Made by a program: the position numbers and the translations under genes
From: Roseateles koreensis
GTDB lineage: Bacteria > Pseudomonadota > Gammaproteobacteria > Burkholderiales > Burkholderiaceae_C
Assembly (NCBI RefSeq): GCF_028595305.1
Contig: NZ_JAQQXS010000016.1
Span: 38,718 to 102,717, forward strand
Length of the DNA stretch: 64,000 nucleotides
Direction of reading: 5' to 3'
Shown here: piece after piece, positions 1 to 7,723 of the stretch
Numbering within the stretch: the stretch's first letter is position 1
Layout: the number at the start of each line of letters is the position of its first letter
Notes under the pieces: generated by a model
What the model saw: only the letters and a program-made list of their open reading frames with translations
The model's database searches: none
What the model was told of the DNA's origin: nothing

Positions 1-339
1 CGTCTTGCTTTGTGGCCCCAAAATGGCCCATCCGTAGCCCGTGTGATCTGCCCCCAGGACGACGAGGCGCGAAAGCTCGCGCGAACTTGATCCTGAATGC
101 AGCCGACCTCAAAGTCAATTGAGCAGCGATAGCGCGAGTTCAGTACATCGTGCAGCAGACATTCAACCCCGCTTGACTGGTCAAGTTCACTACGGCACTT
201 CCGCTTTCTTGCACCTAGCCTCGCCTGGTTGGGAGGCTTCAAGCGAACAACGCGCCGTCGAACCTAGTTGACTTGCACCGAAGTGGTGCGAATCAGAGCA
301 AAATACAGGTTTTGATGCGGACGTTCGTCATATCCTTGT
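1..339. other. No identifiable gene at left edge
   Basis: I see no supported gene here. On the minus strand one frame stays open from about position 240 to the window edge, but it has no ATG and its translation is rich in Arg, Ser and Cys without any family motif I recognise. It may be the translated remnant of something extending left, or chance. Base composition looks less GC-rich than the core of the window. Confidence 0.3.
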
Positions 340-816
340 GTGAACCCTCTGAATACTCCCGACCCAGACTGCCAAGCGGCGTTGCCCTGCCGGCCTCTTG
401 CAGCCGTCGTGACTAGAGAGTGGTTTAGCGCCGAGGTGATGCCTCTTGAGCCTGCGCTCATGCGCCTGCTGAAGCGCCACTGGCGGCACCCAGATGATCT
501 GCCCGATATGAGGCAGGAAATCTACGTGCGCGTGTTCGAGGCGGTAAAACGAGATGGCCTTCCGCTGTCGACGCCTGCCTTCGTATTTCAGTGCGCTCGA
601 AATCTTCTAGTGGATCGTGCACGCCGTGCACAAGTGGTGTCCTTTGACACCGTTGCAGATCTGGAAGAACTTGAAGAGCAGCCTCAAGCAGACTTCACGC
701 CGGAACAATTGGTAAACGCCACACAGGAACTTGCGCTCCTTGAATCTGCGCTTGATGACCTTACGCCCAGGCGCCGAGAAGTCCTGACCTTGCTAAAAGT
801 CGGCTTGGTGGCTTAA
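340..816 (+). CDS. Truncated ECF-type RNA polymerase sigma factor
   Basis: The 158-residue product carries a sigma-70 region 2: an acidic RQEIYVRVFEA stretch and the CARNLLVDRARRAQ segment typical of FecI/ECF factors. Region 4 begins with LDDLTPRRREVL but stops 8 residues later, before the helix-turn-helix that contacts the -35 element. The other two frames just downstream do not continue a region 4, so this looks like a real truncation and not a simple frameshift. The frame opens with GTG at 340. An ATG at 436 is an alternative but would remove part of region 2. No anti-sigma or FecR gene is adjacent. It is probably a pseudogene or a non-functional remnant. Confidence 0.65.
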   Translation: MNPLNTPDPDCQAALPCRPLAAVVTREWFSAEVMPLEPALMRLLKRHWRHPDDLPDMRQEIYVRVFEAVKRDGLPLSTPAFVFQCARNLLVDRARRAQVVSFDTVADLEELEEQPQADFTPEQLVNATQELALLESALDDLTPRRREVLTLLKVGLVA

Positions 817-927
817 TTCAGAGGCGGCGCCAACACTGTTCTCGCTCTAATAGGCGCCGTGTACTGATAAGTTCTTCGGTCTGAATTCAAAAGACCTAAC
901 CTAAGCGCTGGGTGCGGCGGGCATGCG

Positions 928-1344
928 CTACGCCACCTCTTGGCTCAATCGATTGATATTCTGCTCATTGGCCGGCTCAACAATGTGGCGAATGGCGCTC
1001 GCCACCGATGCGTCGATGAACGTTTGCGTCCACTGCAGAAGGGTGCCCTCAGGTGCCGGTTCAAGGCCAATCGTGAGGCTGAAGTGAGGCGGGCAGAGGT
1101 GCTCAATCGTGACTTGACGATCAGGCTCAATGCGCGTGAAGACCGATTCATTCGGATAAATCGTTCCGTCCGGTCCGACCATGTCGAAGACCCACTTGCC
1201 GCCCGGCTGGAACTCAAAGGCCTTGAATTGGTTGGTGAATCCATCCGGACCCCACCACCTCGCCAAGCGCTCGGGATCCCTGAATGCGGCAAAAATAGCC
1301 GATGGGGTTGCTGCAATATGGCGGCTGGTTTTGAAGGTCGTCAT
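928..1344 (-). CDS. SRPBCC/AHSA1 domain protein
   Basis: The 138-residue protein has the pattern of the Aha1 C-terminal-like START/Bet v 1 fold: an N-terminal strand TFKTSRHIAATPSAIFAAF, then RWWGPDGFTN, FQPGGKWVFDM and a C-terminal helix. These proteins form a helix-grip cavity that binds hydrophobic ligands, but the ligand is rarely known. The ATG at 1344 is preferred to the upstream GTG at 1350 because GAGG lies 5 nt before it. A second SRPBCC gene follows on the same strand at 1526-1933, suggesting a related pair. No ArsR-type regulator, the common partner of this family, is adjacent. Confidence 0.8.
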   Translation of the reverse strand: MTTFKTSRHIAATPSAIFAAFRDPERLARWWGPDGFTNQFKAFEFQPGGKWVFDMVGPDGTIYPNESVFTRIEPDRQVTIEHLCPPHFSLTIGLEPAPEGTLLQWTQTFIDASVASAIRHIVEPANEQNINRLSQEVA

Positions 1345-1525
1345 GCACACCTCACTGGCAATCGGTTCATTAGAGCATGGGCGATGAACCGGTGCCGCCC
1401 GGCCGTCCTGTGCAAGGTTGAATTGCCGATGAAACGGCCCATCGCAGATGTCGGCCTATTTGTGACCTAAGGCCGAAGTTGAGCGGCACCGTGATGCACG
1501 GGCGCAGCACGTGCTCTGTTCAGGC

Positions 1526-1933
1526 CTAATGCTGCCCTTCAACATGTTTTGCAAAATTATTCAGAATGGCTTGCCAGCCATTGCGCTGGTGCGCAACAGG
1601 ATGCTCGTGCTCGGCGTCAAACGTGACGCGAACCGTGACACCGCCGGCTGCCGGATTGAACTCCACCACACCCGTGCGATCGCCAAACGAGTACTCAATG
1701 AGCGCGTTCGGAACGACCTTTGTATACGTTCCAGAAAAATCAAAGCCAAAGCTCCCGTCTTTGGCCTCCATGCGCGAGGTAAATGCCCCGCCAACACGTA
1801 AGTCGACCGTGGACAGGGTTGTGTGCCAGTCCTCTGACGCAGAGTTCCACTGCACGATGTCTTCCGGGCTTGTGTATGCGCTCCAAACCTTGGCGATGGG
1901 CGCATTGACTGTGGTTTCCACGGTGATCTTCAT
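1526..1933 (-). CDS. SRPBCC/AHSA1 domain protein
   Basis: This is a 135-residue single-domain protein of the polyketide-cyclase/AHSA1 superfamily. Visible are the N-terminal strand KITVETTVNAPIAKVWSAYT, the IVQWNSASEDWHTT region, the RVGGAFTSRMEAKDGSFGFD strands and a C-terminal helix with GWQAILNNFAKHVE. It resembles the neighbouring gene at 928-1344 in fold but not closely in sequence. The ATG at 1933 is favoured over 1942 because AAGGA is correctly spaced upstream of it. The function is unknown; a ligand-binding or activator role is inference from the fold only. Confidence 0.8.
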   Translation of the reverse strand: MKITVETTVNAPIAKVWSAYTSPEDIVQWNSASEDWHTTLSTVDLRVGGAFTSRMEAKDGSFGFDFSGTYTKVVPNALIEYSFGDRTGVVEFNPAAGGVTVRVTFDAEHEHPVAHQRNGWQAILNNFAKHVEGQH

Positions 1934-2054
1934 TGAATTCATCCTTGGGTGTCGTATCCACCGCCATCTGATGCATGGGGCATCATCAATGAGTTGAAGA
2001 GATCGCTCGCCGCATGGGCGCCTGCCTCACACCCAACTCTGCGCGACAGCAAAC

Positions 2055-2408
2055 TCAGTTTCCAGGCTCATAGATCACGAAGGTCTTCTTGCTGGGTGTG
2101 ATGACTTCCCAAGTGCCCACAAAGCCGCGCGGCACCACAAAGCTCTCGCCGGCTGAGACGGTGATTGCGCAGCCCGAGGCGTCCGTGATGATGCTTATCC
2201 CATCAAGCATATGGCAGTACTCCTCTTCCGTGTACTGGATTTTCCACTTGCCGACCTCGCTGTGCCAGACGCCGGTGACGAACTTTTTCGTGGGATCCGT
2301 GTATTGCATCCAGAGAGTCTGTTTCGGATTGCCTGACAGCAGCTTCTCCGGTGACAGGTAGTACTCTGAGCGCTCGGCGGAAGCTTCGTTGACTTTGTAG
2401 ACTGGCAT
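2055..2408 (-). CDS. Cupin domain protein (ureidoglycine aminohydrolase-like)
   Basis: The 117-residue protein is one small cupin barrel of the DUF861 type. It has GVWHSEVGKWKIQYTEEEYCHMLDG, then AGESFVVPRGFVGTWEVITPSKK and a C-terminal strand FVIYEPGN. DUF861 proteins often act as soluble single-domain cupins; the specific reaction cannot be read here. The start at 2408 gives a conventional cupin N-terminus. A TTG at 2438 in the same frame is possible. It lies 182 nt downstream of the TorT-like gene on the same strand but need not be co-transcribed. Confidence 0.8.
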   Translation of the reverse strand: MPVYKVNEASAERSEYYLSPEKLLSGNPKQTLWMQYTDPTKKFVTGVWHSEVGKWKIQYTEEEYCHMLDGISIITDASGCAITVSAGESFVVPRGFVGTWEVITPSKKTFVIYEPGN

Positions 2409-2590
2409 GAGCGTGGCCTTGGGGAACACCTTGGGCAAGACGTTTGAGCGGATTGTTGCGAGCGATTGTGGGCTGTGGCGGGCTGTGGCGGGCAGCGAAT
2501 AGCCTGATCACGAGTGTGGGGGCTGCACTGTTTCAGCGCCAAGTGCATCGAATGCAGGTGCCGCTGCTTAACGGCACCCTTCTCGTGCGC

Positions 2591-3739
2591 CTATTTTTCT
2601 TCGACCGGGGGTTGGGAGAACACCGGCACAAAGTCATCCGGTGCGATGGAGGTGTCGAACTTGTAAGTGGCGTAGTTGCTTTCATCGACCAGCCCCAGCT
2701 TGATCAAAATGGTGTGGGGCGCGTTTGCGGTGCGTCCTTCCAAGTAATTGACCACTGAATCGGTCACCACTCTGGCCTGGCTGACCGCCTTTGTGTCGAC
2801 CGACGCAGCAATATGCCCCTGCTGGATCAGTCCAGCAATTTCGCGAGTCAGGTCATAGGCAATGACCTTGACCTGTTTTTGAAGCTTGGCCTCCCTGATT
2901 TCGGCGCTGGCAGGCGGGGCGCAACCGGTACAACCAATGATGTAGTCGAGCGATTTCCCATGCTCGCGCAATACTTGCCTGGCAAGTTGCCCCTGTACAT
3001 GGCGGTCACTGTCGCCATATTTCACATCAACGATATTGATGGTGAGCGGCGCCTTGCTGACCACTTCTCGGGTGCCGTTTACCTCGCCACTGACCCAGCC
3101 AGCACCTCGCGGACCTGGTAGCAGGGCAACATTGACCGTTTTCAGTCCGCGCCGTAGCGCGTCGTGAATCATCCAACGTGCGGCCTCTTCGCCCATTCCT
3201 TTCAGCGAGGTGGTGACTTTGACGGTCAAATCGTCGCTGGTGCTGTCGTTCGCCAGTTCAAATACCGGGATGCCCTGTGATCGCGCCCATGCAATGGACG
3301 GATTGTTGGCCGTCAAATCGATGGGCGACAGGACGATGGCATCAAACTTGTCGCCAGTAATTGCCGCCATTTTGCGCAATTGGCCTTTGACATCGTCATA
3401 GCCGTCAGCCACAAAAATCGTGGCCGCTACGCCAAGGCGTTTCGCCTCGGTGATGACGCCGTAATTGCAGCCTACCCAGTACGGGTCCTTGATATGGGGG
3501 AACAAAAAGGCAATACGCCAGGGCTTGCTGGCCCGCTCTGCCATGGGGAAATAGCCCCGTTTCACTTGGCCGGTCGCCAGCGCGTCGTCGGCAGTCCCGT
3601 TTGCCTTCAATGGCGGAAAGATAGAGTAGGTGACGATGGGCTCAAACCCGGTCACCACGGCAGTTGCGGCCGCAACTGCGGGCAGCGCCAGCGTGCCGCA
3701 CAGGGTAAGCACCTTCAAGGCATTCAACAATGTGGTCAC
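2591..3739 (-). CDS. torT: TorT-like periplasmic binding protein
   Basis: The 382-residue protein starts with a signal peptide (hydrophobic core around residues 9-24, AVAAATA end) followed by a periplasmic-binding-protein fold. RIAFLFPHIKDPYWVGCNYG and the AIVLSPIDLTAN and IGCTGCAPPASAEI stretches resemble TorT, the periplasmic TMAO sensor that partners TorS in enterobacteria. The gene starts with GTG. No torS, torR or TMAO reductase gene lies nearby, so this copy is orphan and its ligand and partner are unknown. It could also be a sugar ABC-type binding protein. Confidence 0.75.
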   Translation of the reverse strand: MTTLLNALKVLTLCGTLALPAVAAATAVVTGFEPIVTYSIFPPLKANGTADDALATGQVKRGYFPMAERASKPWRIAFLFPHIKDPYWVGCNYGVITEAKRLGVAATIFVADGYDDVKGQLRKMAAITGDKFDAIVLSPIDLTANNPSIAWARSQGIPVFELANDSTSDDLTVKVTTSLKGMGEEAARWMIHDALRRGLKTVNVALLPGPRGAGWVSGEVNGTREVVSKAPLTINIVDVKYGDSDRHVQGQLARQVLREHGKSLDYIIGCTGCAPPASAEIREAKLQKQVKVIAYDLTREIAGLIQQGHIAASVDTKAVSQARVVTDSVVNYLEGRTANAPHTILIKLGLVDESNYATYKFDTSIAPDDFVPVFSQPPVEEK

Positions 3740-3985
3740 GCCTCAGTCCTTTGAATTGGCCCAGGTTGGGCGCGGTTTGATTCTATCGATTCGGCTGTTC
3801 AATGCCACTGGGCGCGAGCAGATCCAACGGGTAACTTCTCCACTTGGAAGCTTGCCGCCGGCACCGGGCCCGTGTCCAGCCCTTATTGCGTACTTTCTTT
3901 GTTGCCGTAGCGTCGGGCACGGCAGGTCCTTTGCGGTACGGAGCTTCAGAAAAGGGCGGGATCAAAATGTGAGCAGATTTTTGTG

Positions 3986-4034
3986 TTGCATCCATAATTC
4001 CAATTTCATAGAATCATAGAATCATTGAATTATG
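3986..4034 (+). promoter_or_regulatory. Predicted arsR promoter and operator
   Basis: TTGCAT (3986-3991) and TAGAAT (4009-4014) are spaced by 17 nt and form a good sigma-70 promoter, placing transcription start near 4021. A perfect 8-bp inverted repeat, CATAATTC (3993-4000) and GAATTATG (4027-4034), encloses the -10 region and two copies of ATAGAATC. The right arm includes the arsR ATG. This arrangement suits autorepression by ArsR and leaves an mRNA leader of only about 10 nt without a Shine-Dalgarno sequence. Confidence 0.6.
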
Positions 4035-4364
4035 GAAGTTAAGCAAATTGTCCGTTCCCTCGCAGCCCTGGCGCAAGCGCACCGGCTCAAGGTGTTTCGT
4101 CTGCTGGTCGTTGCTGGCCAACAAGGCCTGACGCCAGGCGCAATCGGGGAAGCGCTGGAGTTGCCGGCAGCGACCCTTTCCTTCCATCTGAAGGAGCTGA
4201 GCAACGCCGGCCTTGTGACGCAGGAGCGCATCAGCCGTAACGTGGTGTACCGCGCATCCTTCGATCACATGAACGAATTGCTGGCTTATCTCACGGAAAA
4301 CTGCTGCAAGGGCGAGGCCTGCCTGTCCACGCCGTCCACGCCGTCCACGGCCTGCGCCTGCTGA
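4032..4364 (+). CDS. arsR: ArsR/SmtB family arsenic-responsive repressor
   Basis: The 110-residue winged-helix protein has the ArsR core: LAALAQAHRLKVFRLLVVAG, then a recognition helix in ELPAATLSFHLKELSNAGLV and a wing at QERISRNVVYRA. It lacks the CxC of the E. coli-type alpha-3 site. Instead it has Cys91, Cys92 and Cys97 near the C-terminus, the arrangement of ArsR proteins that bind As(III) through C-terminal vicinal cysteines (Acidithiobacillus type). Further cysteines end a short PST repeat at the extreme C-terminus. It is first in arsR-arsC-aqpS. No Shine-Dalgarno precedes the ATG, consistent with a very short leader. Confidence 0.9.
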   Translation: MEVKQIVRSLAALAQAHRLKVFRLLVVAGQQGLTPGAIGEALELPAATLSFHLKELSNAGLVTQERISRNVVYRASFDHMNELLAYLTENCCKGEACLSTPSTPSTACAC

Positions 4365-4424
4365 TACCCAAGCCCGCCCTGAAGCAATCCTGAGAGTTTT
4401 TCGACATCCATCCTGCCTGTCACC

Positions 4425-4937
4425 ATGACGACCCACGTACTCATCCTCTGCACCCACAATTCCGCACGTAGCGTGCTCTCTGAGGGTATGTTGAATCACC
4501 TCGCTGCAAAGCTAGGTAAGGACGTGAAGGCCCACAGCGCCGGCAGCGCGCCCAGTGGTCGCCTGAACCCCTTCGCGCTCGAAGCTTTGACCAATGCCGG
4601 TGTCGACATCAGTGGCTACCGCAGCAAGAGTTGGGATGAATTCACCACACCGGAAGCGCCTCCGCTGTCTATCGTCATTACCGTGTGCGACAGCGCTGCC
4701 GCAGAGCAGTGCCCTGTCTTCTTCGGCGCAAGCTCTGATGATGGCCCGCCGGTAAAAGTGCACTGGGGCTATCCGGACCCGTCCAACGCAGAGGGGGGCG
4801 ATGAAGGCAAGCGCCGCGCTTTTGAGCTCACACGCCAGGCTCTGGGCTACCGAATGCTCCAATTGCTGCAACTGCCCTTGGAGCAACTGAGTAAAGCGGA
4901 GCTGCTGGCCGCCCTGAATGCCATCGCAAAGACTTGA
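4425..4937 (+). CDS. arsC: Arsenate reductase, low-MW phosphatase type
   Basis: The 170-residue protein reduces arsenate to arsenite in the cytoplasm. It has the phosphatase loop C9-X5-R15 (LCTHNSAR) and two more cysteines, Cys88 in ITVCDSAAAEQC and Cys96, which match the relay cysteines of the thioredoxin-coupled ArsC class. SAGSAPSGRLNPFALE and WGYPDPS (general acid Asp) are also typical. It sits 60 nt after arsR and 16 nt before aqpS in one operon. A pure tyrosine-phosphatase role is unlikely in this context. Confidence 0.92.
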   Translation: MTTHVLILCTHNSARSVLSEGMLNHLAAKLGKDVKAHSAGSAPSGRLNPFALEALTNAGVDISGYRSKSWDEFTTPEAPPLSIVITVCDSAAAEQCPVFFGASSDDGPPVKVHWGYPDPSNAEGGDEGKRRAFELTRQALGYRMLQLLQLPLEQLSKAELLAALNAIAKT

Positions 4938-4953
4938 GACGCCGCCTTTGATC

Positions 4954-5616
4954 ATGAAAACGAGTACCTCTCAAAAGCTCCTGGCTGAGACGCTGGGCAC
5001 TGCGCTGTTGCTGGCCGTCGTGATCGGCTCCGGCGTCATGGCCGAGCGCCTGTCTGGCGGCAATGTCGCCATCGCGCTGCTCGCCAACACCTTGGCGACC
5101 GTTGGTGGCCTGTACATCTTGATCGAGGTCTTTGGGCCTATCAGCGGCGCGCATTTCAACCCGGCGGTCAGCGCTGTCATGGCCTGGCGTGGCGAGTTGC
5201 CGGCGGCCGCTTTGCTGCCCTATATTGGCGCGCAGTTGCTCGGTGCCATGCTGGGCGCTTGGTTGGCGCATGCAATGTTCGATATGAGTATTCTGCAGTT
5301 CTCCACCAAGCTGCGTGGGGGCCGCGGGCAGTGGATCGCGGAGGCCGTCGCCACGTTCGGGCTCTTGCTGGTGATCCTGCGCGCACCCAGCTCCCGCGTG
5401 GCAGCCATGGTCGCGGCCTACATCGGTGCGGCGTACTGGTTCACGGCGTCTACCTCGTTTGCCAACCCCGCTGCCGTGTTCGGCCGCATGCTCAGCGACA
5501 GCTTTGCCGGGATTGCGCCGTCGAGCGCCCCGGGCTTTGTTGTCGCCCAACTGCTGGGCGCCGCCGTTGCCGTGGGCGTGAATCAGCTGTTTTCGGCAGC
5601 CGATCCCCAAACCTAG
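4954..5616 (+). CDS. aqpS: MIP-family channel AqpS, probable arsenite exit
   Basis: The 220-residue inner-membrane protein is an aquaporin/aquaglyceroporin. It has six hydrophobic segments and two NPA motifs, HFNPAVSA (N69) and FANPAAVFGR (N171). In some ars operons (Sinorhizobium meliloti) AqpS replaces an active arsenite pump, letting arsenite made by ArsC leave down its gradient. The ars operon here likewise has no arsB or acr3 in the window. The ATG at 4954 is chosen because the protein then begins just before the first membrane helix; a longer reading frame overlapping arsC exists from 4918. Confidence 0.88.
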   Translation: MKTSTSQKLLAETLGTALLLAVVIGSGVMAERLSGGNVAIALLANTLATVGGLYILIEVFGPISGAHFNPAVSAVMAWRGELPAAALLPYIGAQLLGAMLGAWLAHAMFDMSILQFSTKLRGGRGQWIAEAVATFGLLLVILRAPSSRVAAMVAAYIGAAYWFTASTSFANPAAVFGRMLSDSFAGIAPSSAPGFVVAQLLGAAVAVGVNQLFSAADPQT

Positions 5617-5722
5617 CAAACGCCCGCCATGACCATCCCTTGCGAACCCGCGCGTGCTGGGTCGCAGGATGCGCATGCTGATCCTCCTGAATCAGTCAGC
5701 CATTGCCATTGCCGGGCGGTGC

Positions 5723-6748
5723 TCACTTCTTGCTGTAGATTTGGTCAAACACGCCACCGTCGGCGAAGTGGGTTTTCTGCGCCTTGGTCCAGCCGCCGAA
5801 CACGTCGTTGATGTTGAACAGCTTGAGACTTGGAAATTGCTTGGCGTACTTGGCCTGAGTCTTGGGGTCGGCCGGGCGGTAGAAGTTTTTGCCGGCGATG
5901 TCCTGACCTTCGGGTGAGTACAGATACTCCAGATAAGCCTGAGCGATTTCGCGGGTGCCGCGCTTGTCGACCACCTTGTCCACCACAGCCACCGGCGGTT
6001 CAGCCAAGATGCTGGAAGGTGGGTACACCACATCGAACTTCCCGGCACCGAACTCCTTCAGCACCAGGCCGGCCTCGTTCTCCCAGGCCAGCAGCACATC
6101 ACCGATGCCGCGCTCAGCAAAGGTGACCGTGGCACCGCGAGCGCCGGAATCCAGCACCGGCACATTGGTGTAGACCTTGCGAATGTAGTCCTTGGCCTTG
6201 GCCTCACTCCCACCGGGTTGCAGCAGTGCGTCGCCGTAGGCGGCCAGATAGGCCCAGCGTGCGCCCCCGGAGGTCTTCGGGTTGGAGGTGATCACACCCA
6301 CGCCTGGTTTGACCAAATCGGTCCAGGCATGGATGCCCTTGGGGTTGCCTTTGCGCACCAGGAAGATGATGGTGGACGAGTAGGGCGTGCTGTTATTTTT
6401 GAACTTCTTTTGCCAATCTGCGTTTACCAACTTGCCCCCTTCGGTGGCGATGGCGTCGATGTCATAGGCCAGGGCCAGGGTCACGACGTCGGCCTCCAGG
6501 CCGTCGATCACCGAGCGGGCTTGTTTGCCCGAGCCGCCATGCGAAGCTTTGACGATGACGTTGTCGCCGGTTTTGGCTTTCCAGTATTTGGAGAAGGCGG
6601 CGTTGTATTCCTGATAGAGCTCGCGGGTTGGGTCATAGGAGACGTTGAGCAGGGTGATGTCCCTGGCAAAGGCCAGGACCGAGCTGGCGCCCAGAACGGC
6701 AGCGAGGACGGTGTTGCGGAAGAATTTCTTGGGCAGCATAGAAGTCAT
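5723..6748 (-). CDS. sbp: Sulfate ABC transporter substrate-binding protein
   Basis: The 341-residue periplasmic protein has a signal peptide ([22 protein letters not shown]) and the sulfate/thiosulfate-binding signature: [52 protein letters not shown], and [21 protein letters not shown]. These are the Sbp/CysP ligand-binding loops. The start at 6748 is one of two close ATGs (the other at 6739) and fits a normal signal peptide. It is a lone gene here; no cysTWA permease or ATPase gene is next to it. It is convergent with aqpS. Confidence 0.93.
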   Translation of the reverse strand: MTSMLPKKFFRNTVLAAVLGASSVLAFARDITLLNVSYDPTRELYQEYNAAFSKYWKAKTGDNVIVKASHGGSGKQARSVIDGLEADVVTLALAYDIDAIATEGGKLVNADWQKKFKNNSTPYSSTIIFLVRKGNPKGIHAWTDLVKPGVGVITSNPKTSGGARWAYLAAYGDALLQPGGSEAKAKDYIRKVYTNVPVLDSGARGATVTFAERGIGDVLLAWENEAGLVLKEFGAGKFDVVYPPSSILAEPPVAVVDKVVDKRGTREIAQAYLEYLYSPEGQDIAGKNFYRPADPKTQAKYAKQFPSLKLFNINDVFGGWTKAQKTHFADGGVFDQIYSKK

Positions 6749-6964
6749 GAATCCGAGTTGAGTTATCGGTGCCAATGCCTGGAAAACTTGAAAGAGGCGG
6801 CATGTCCAGGCTCAGTTTGCTGTGTGCAGTTCGATTCGTGAAGAACGAAGATTGCAGATGCTTATGCGGTGTTTGGTTTTTTGATGAGCGCACGCCATGC
6901 CGTTGATCCCGGGTACTGCCCTCCTGGGGCTTGAATTTCGGTTGCCCAACGCTAGATGAACTTG

Positions 6965-6990
6965 CGTCATCCGAGCCGTATAGGATGACG
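6965..6990. promoter_or_regulatory. Inverted repeat in the nikR leader
   Basis: CGTCATCC (6965-6972) and GGATGACG (6983-6990) are perfect 8-bp inverted repeats with a 10-nt spacer, 30 nt before the nikR start. A weak sigma-70-like pair, TTGAAT (6931-6936) and TAGATG (6953-6958), lies just upstream. The repeat does not carry the GTATGA half-site found before the receptor gene, so it may be another operator or an mRNA hairpin. Confidence 0.35.
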
Positions 6991-7020
6991 GTGAGCCGTC
7001 GGCAAAATTTGAGGATCGTG

Positions 7021-7512
7021 ATGAAACGCCTGACCATGTCGCTGGATGATGAATTGGCCGATGCTTTCGAGCATTGGGTGCAGGAACACGGCTATGAGAA
7101 CCGTTCAGAGGCCTTCCGCGATCTTTTGCGCCAGGACTTGGGCGAGCGGCATTTGGCGCGGCGTCCGCATGGACCTTGCGTGGCTGTGTTGAGTTATCTC
7201 TATGACCACCATCAGCGCCAATTGGCCCTGCGTTTGACAGAGATGCAGCATGAGCATCATGAGCTGACCGTCTCCACCACTCACGCGCATCTCGATCACG
7301 ATCATTGCATTGAGACCGTCATTTTGCGAGGGCGCAGTGACCAAGTGCAGGCCTTCGCCCAGACGGTGATGGCGCAGCCCGGAGTCAGCCATGGCCATCT
7401 GCATTTAGTGCCTGTGGCGACCCGCTTGGCTCATGGGCATGAGCATCTGGCTCCGGCTGATTTCACGACGCCTGTGAAGGCCGTGTTGCCCAAGAAAAAA
7501 GGCGCTAAGTGA
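7021..7512 (+). CDS. nikR: Nickel-responsive regulator NikR
   Basis: The 163-residue protein begins with the ribbon-helix-helix DNA-binding motif (KRLTMSLDDELADAFEHWV) and continues with an ACT-like nickel domain. His77, His88, His90 and Cys96 match the high-affinity nickel ligands His76, His87, His89 and Cys95 of E. coli NikR with exactly the same spacing. Extra histidines surround the site, and the C-terminal tail is longer than usual. The start at 7021 is chosen because GAGG at 7011-7014 precedes it and the protein then begins as NikR normally does. The TonB receptor gene downstream with its palindrome is the likely target. Confidence 0.93.
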   Translation: MKRLTMSLDDELADAFEHWVQEHGYENRSEAFRDLLRQDLGERHLARRPHGPCVAVLSYLYDHHQRQLALRLTEMQHEHHELTVSTTHAHLDHDHCIETVILRGRSDQVQAFAQTVMAQPGVSHGHLHLVPVATRLAHGHEHLAPADFTTPVKAVLPKKKGAK

Positions 7513-7651
7513 AGCCAGCCTGGCGAAGCGAGGTGCTTTCCAGTCACCTGCGCGAACGCAGGACGAATGAATCCCCCGGGACCACGAGTTGCCCGCATCG
7601 TGGCGCGTCGGCAGTCCCATGTTGCCGGAGGATTTCAGCTTGAGAAGCGCC

Positions 7652-7678
7652 GTATGATGAAATAATATTTCTTCATAC
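7652..7678. promoter_or_regulatory. Predicted NikR operator
   Basis: GTATGA (7652-7657) and TCATAC (7673-7678) flank 15 nt. The whole 27-bp element is palindromic except at two symmetric positions and the centre. E. coli NikR binds GTATGA-N16-TCATAC, so the half-sites match exactly and the spacing differs by one. It lies 45 nt before the receptor start and just after nikR. Repression of the receptor in nickel-replete cells is the inference. Confidence 0.75.
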
Positions 7679-7723
7679 CGTCATGTGTTGCGGTTACAAA
7701 GACTGACCGCAACGAGGCGCCCT

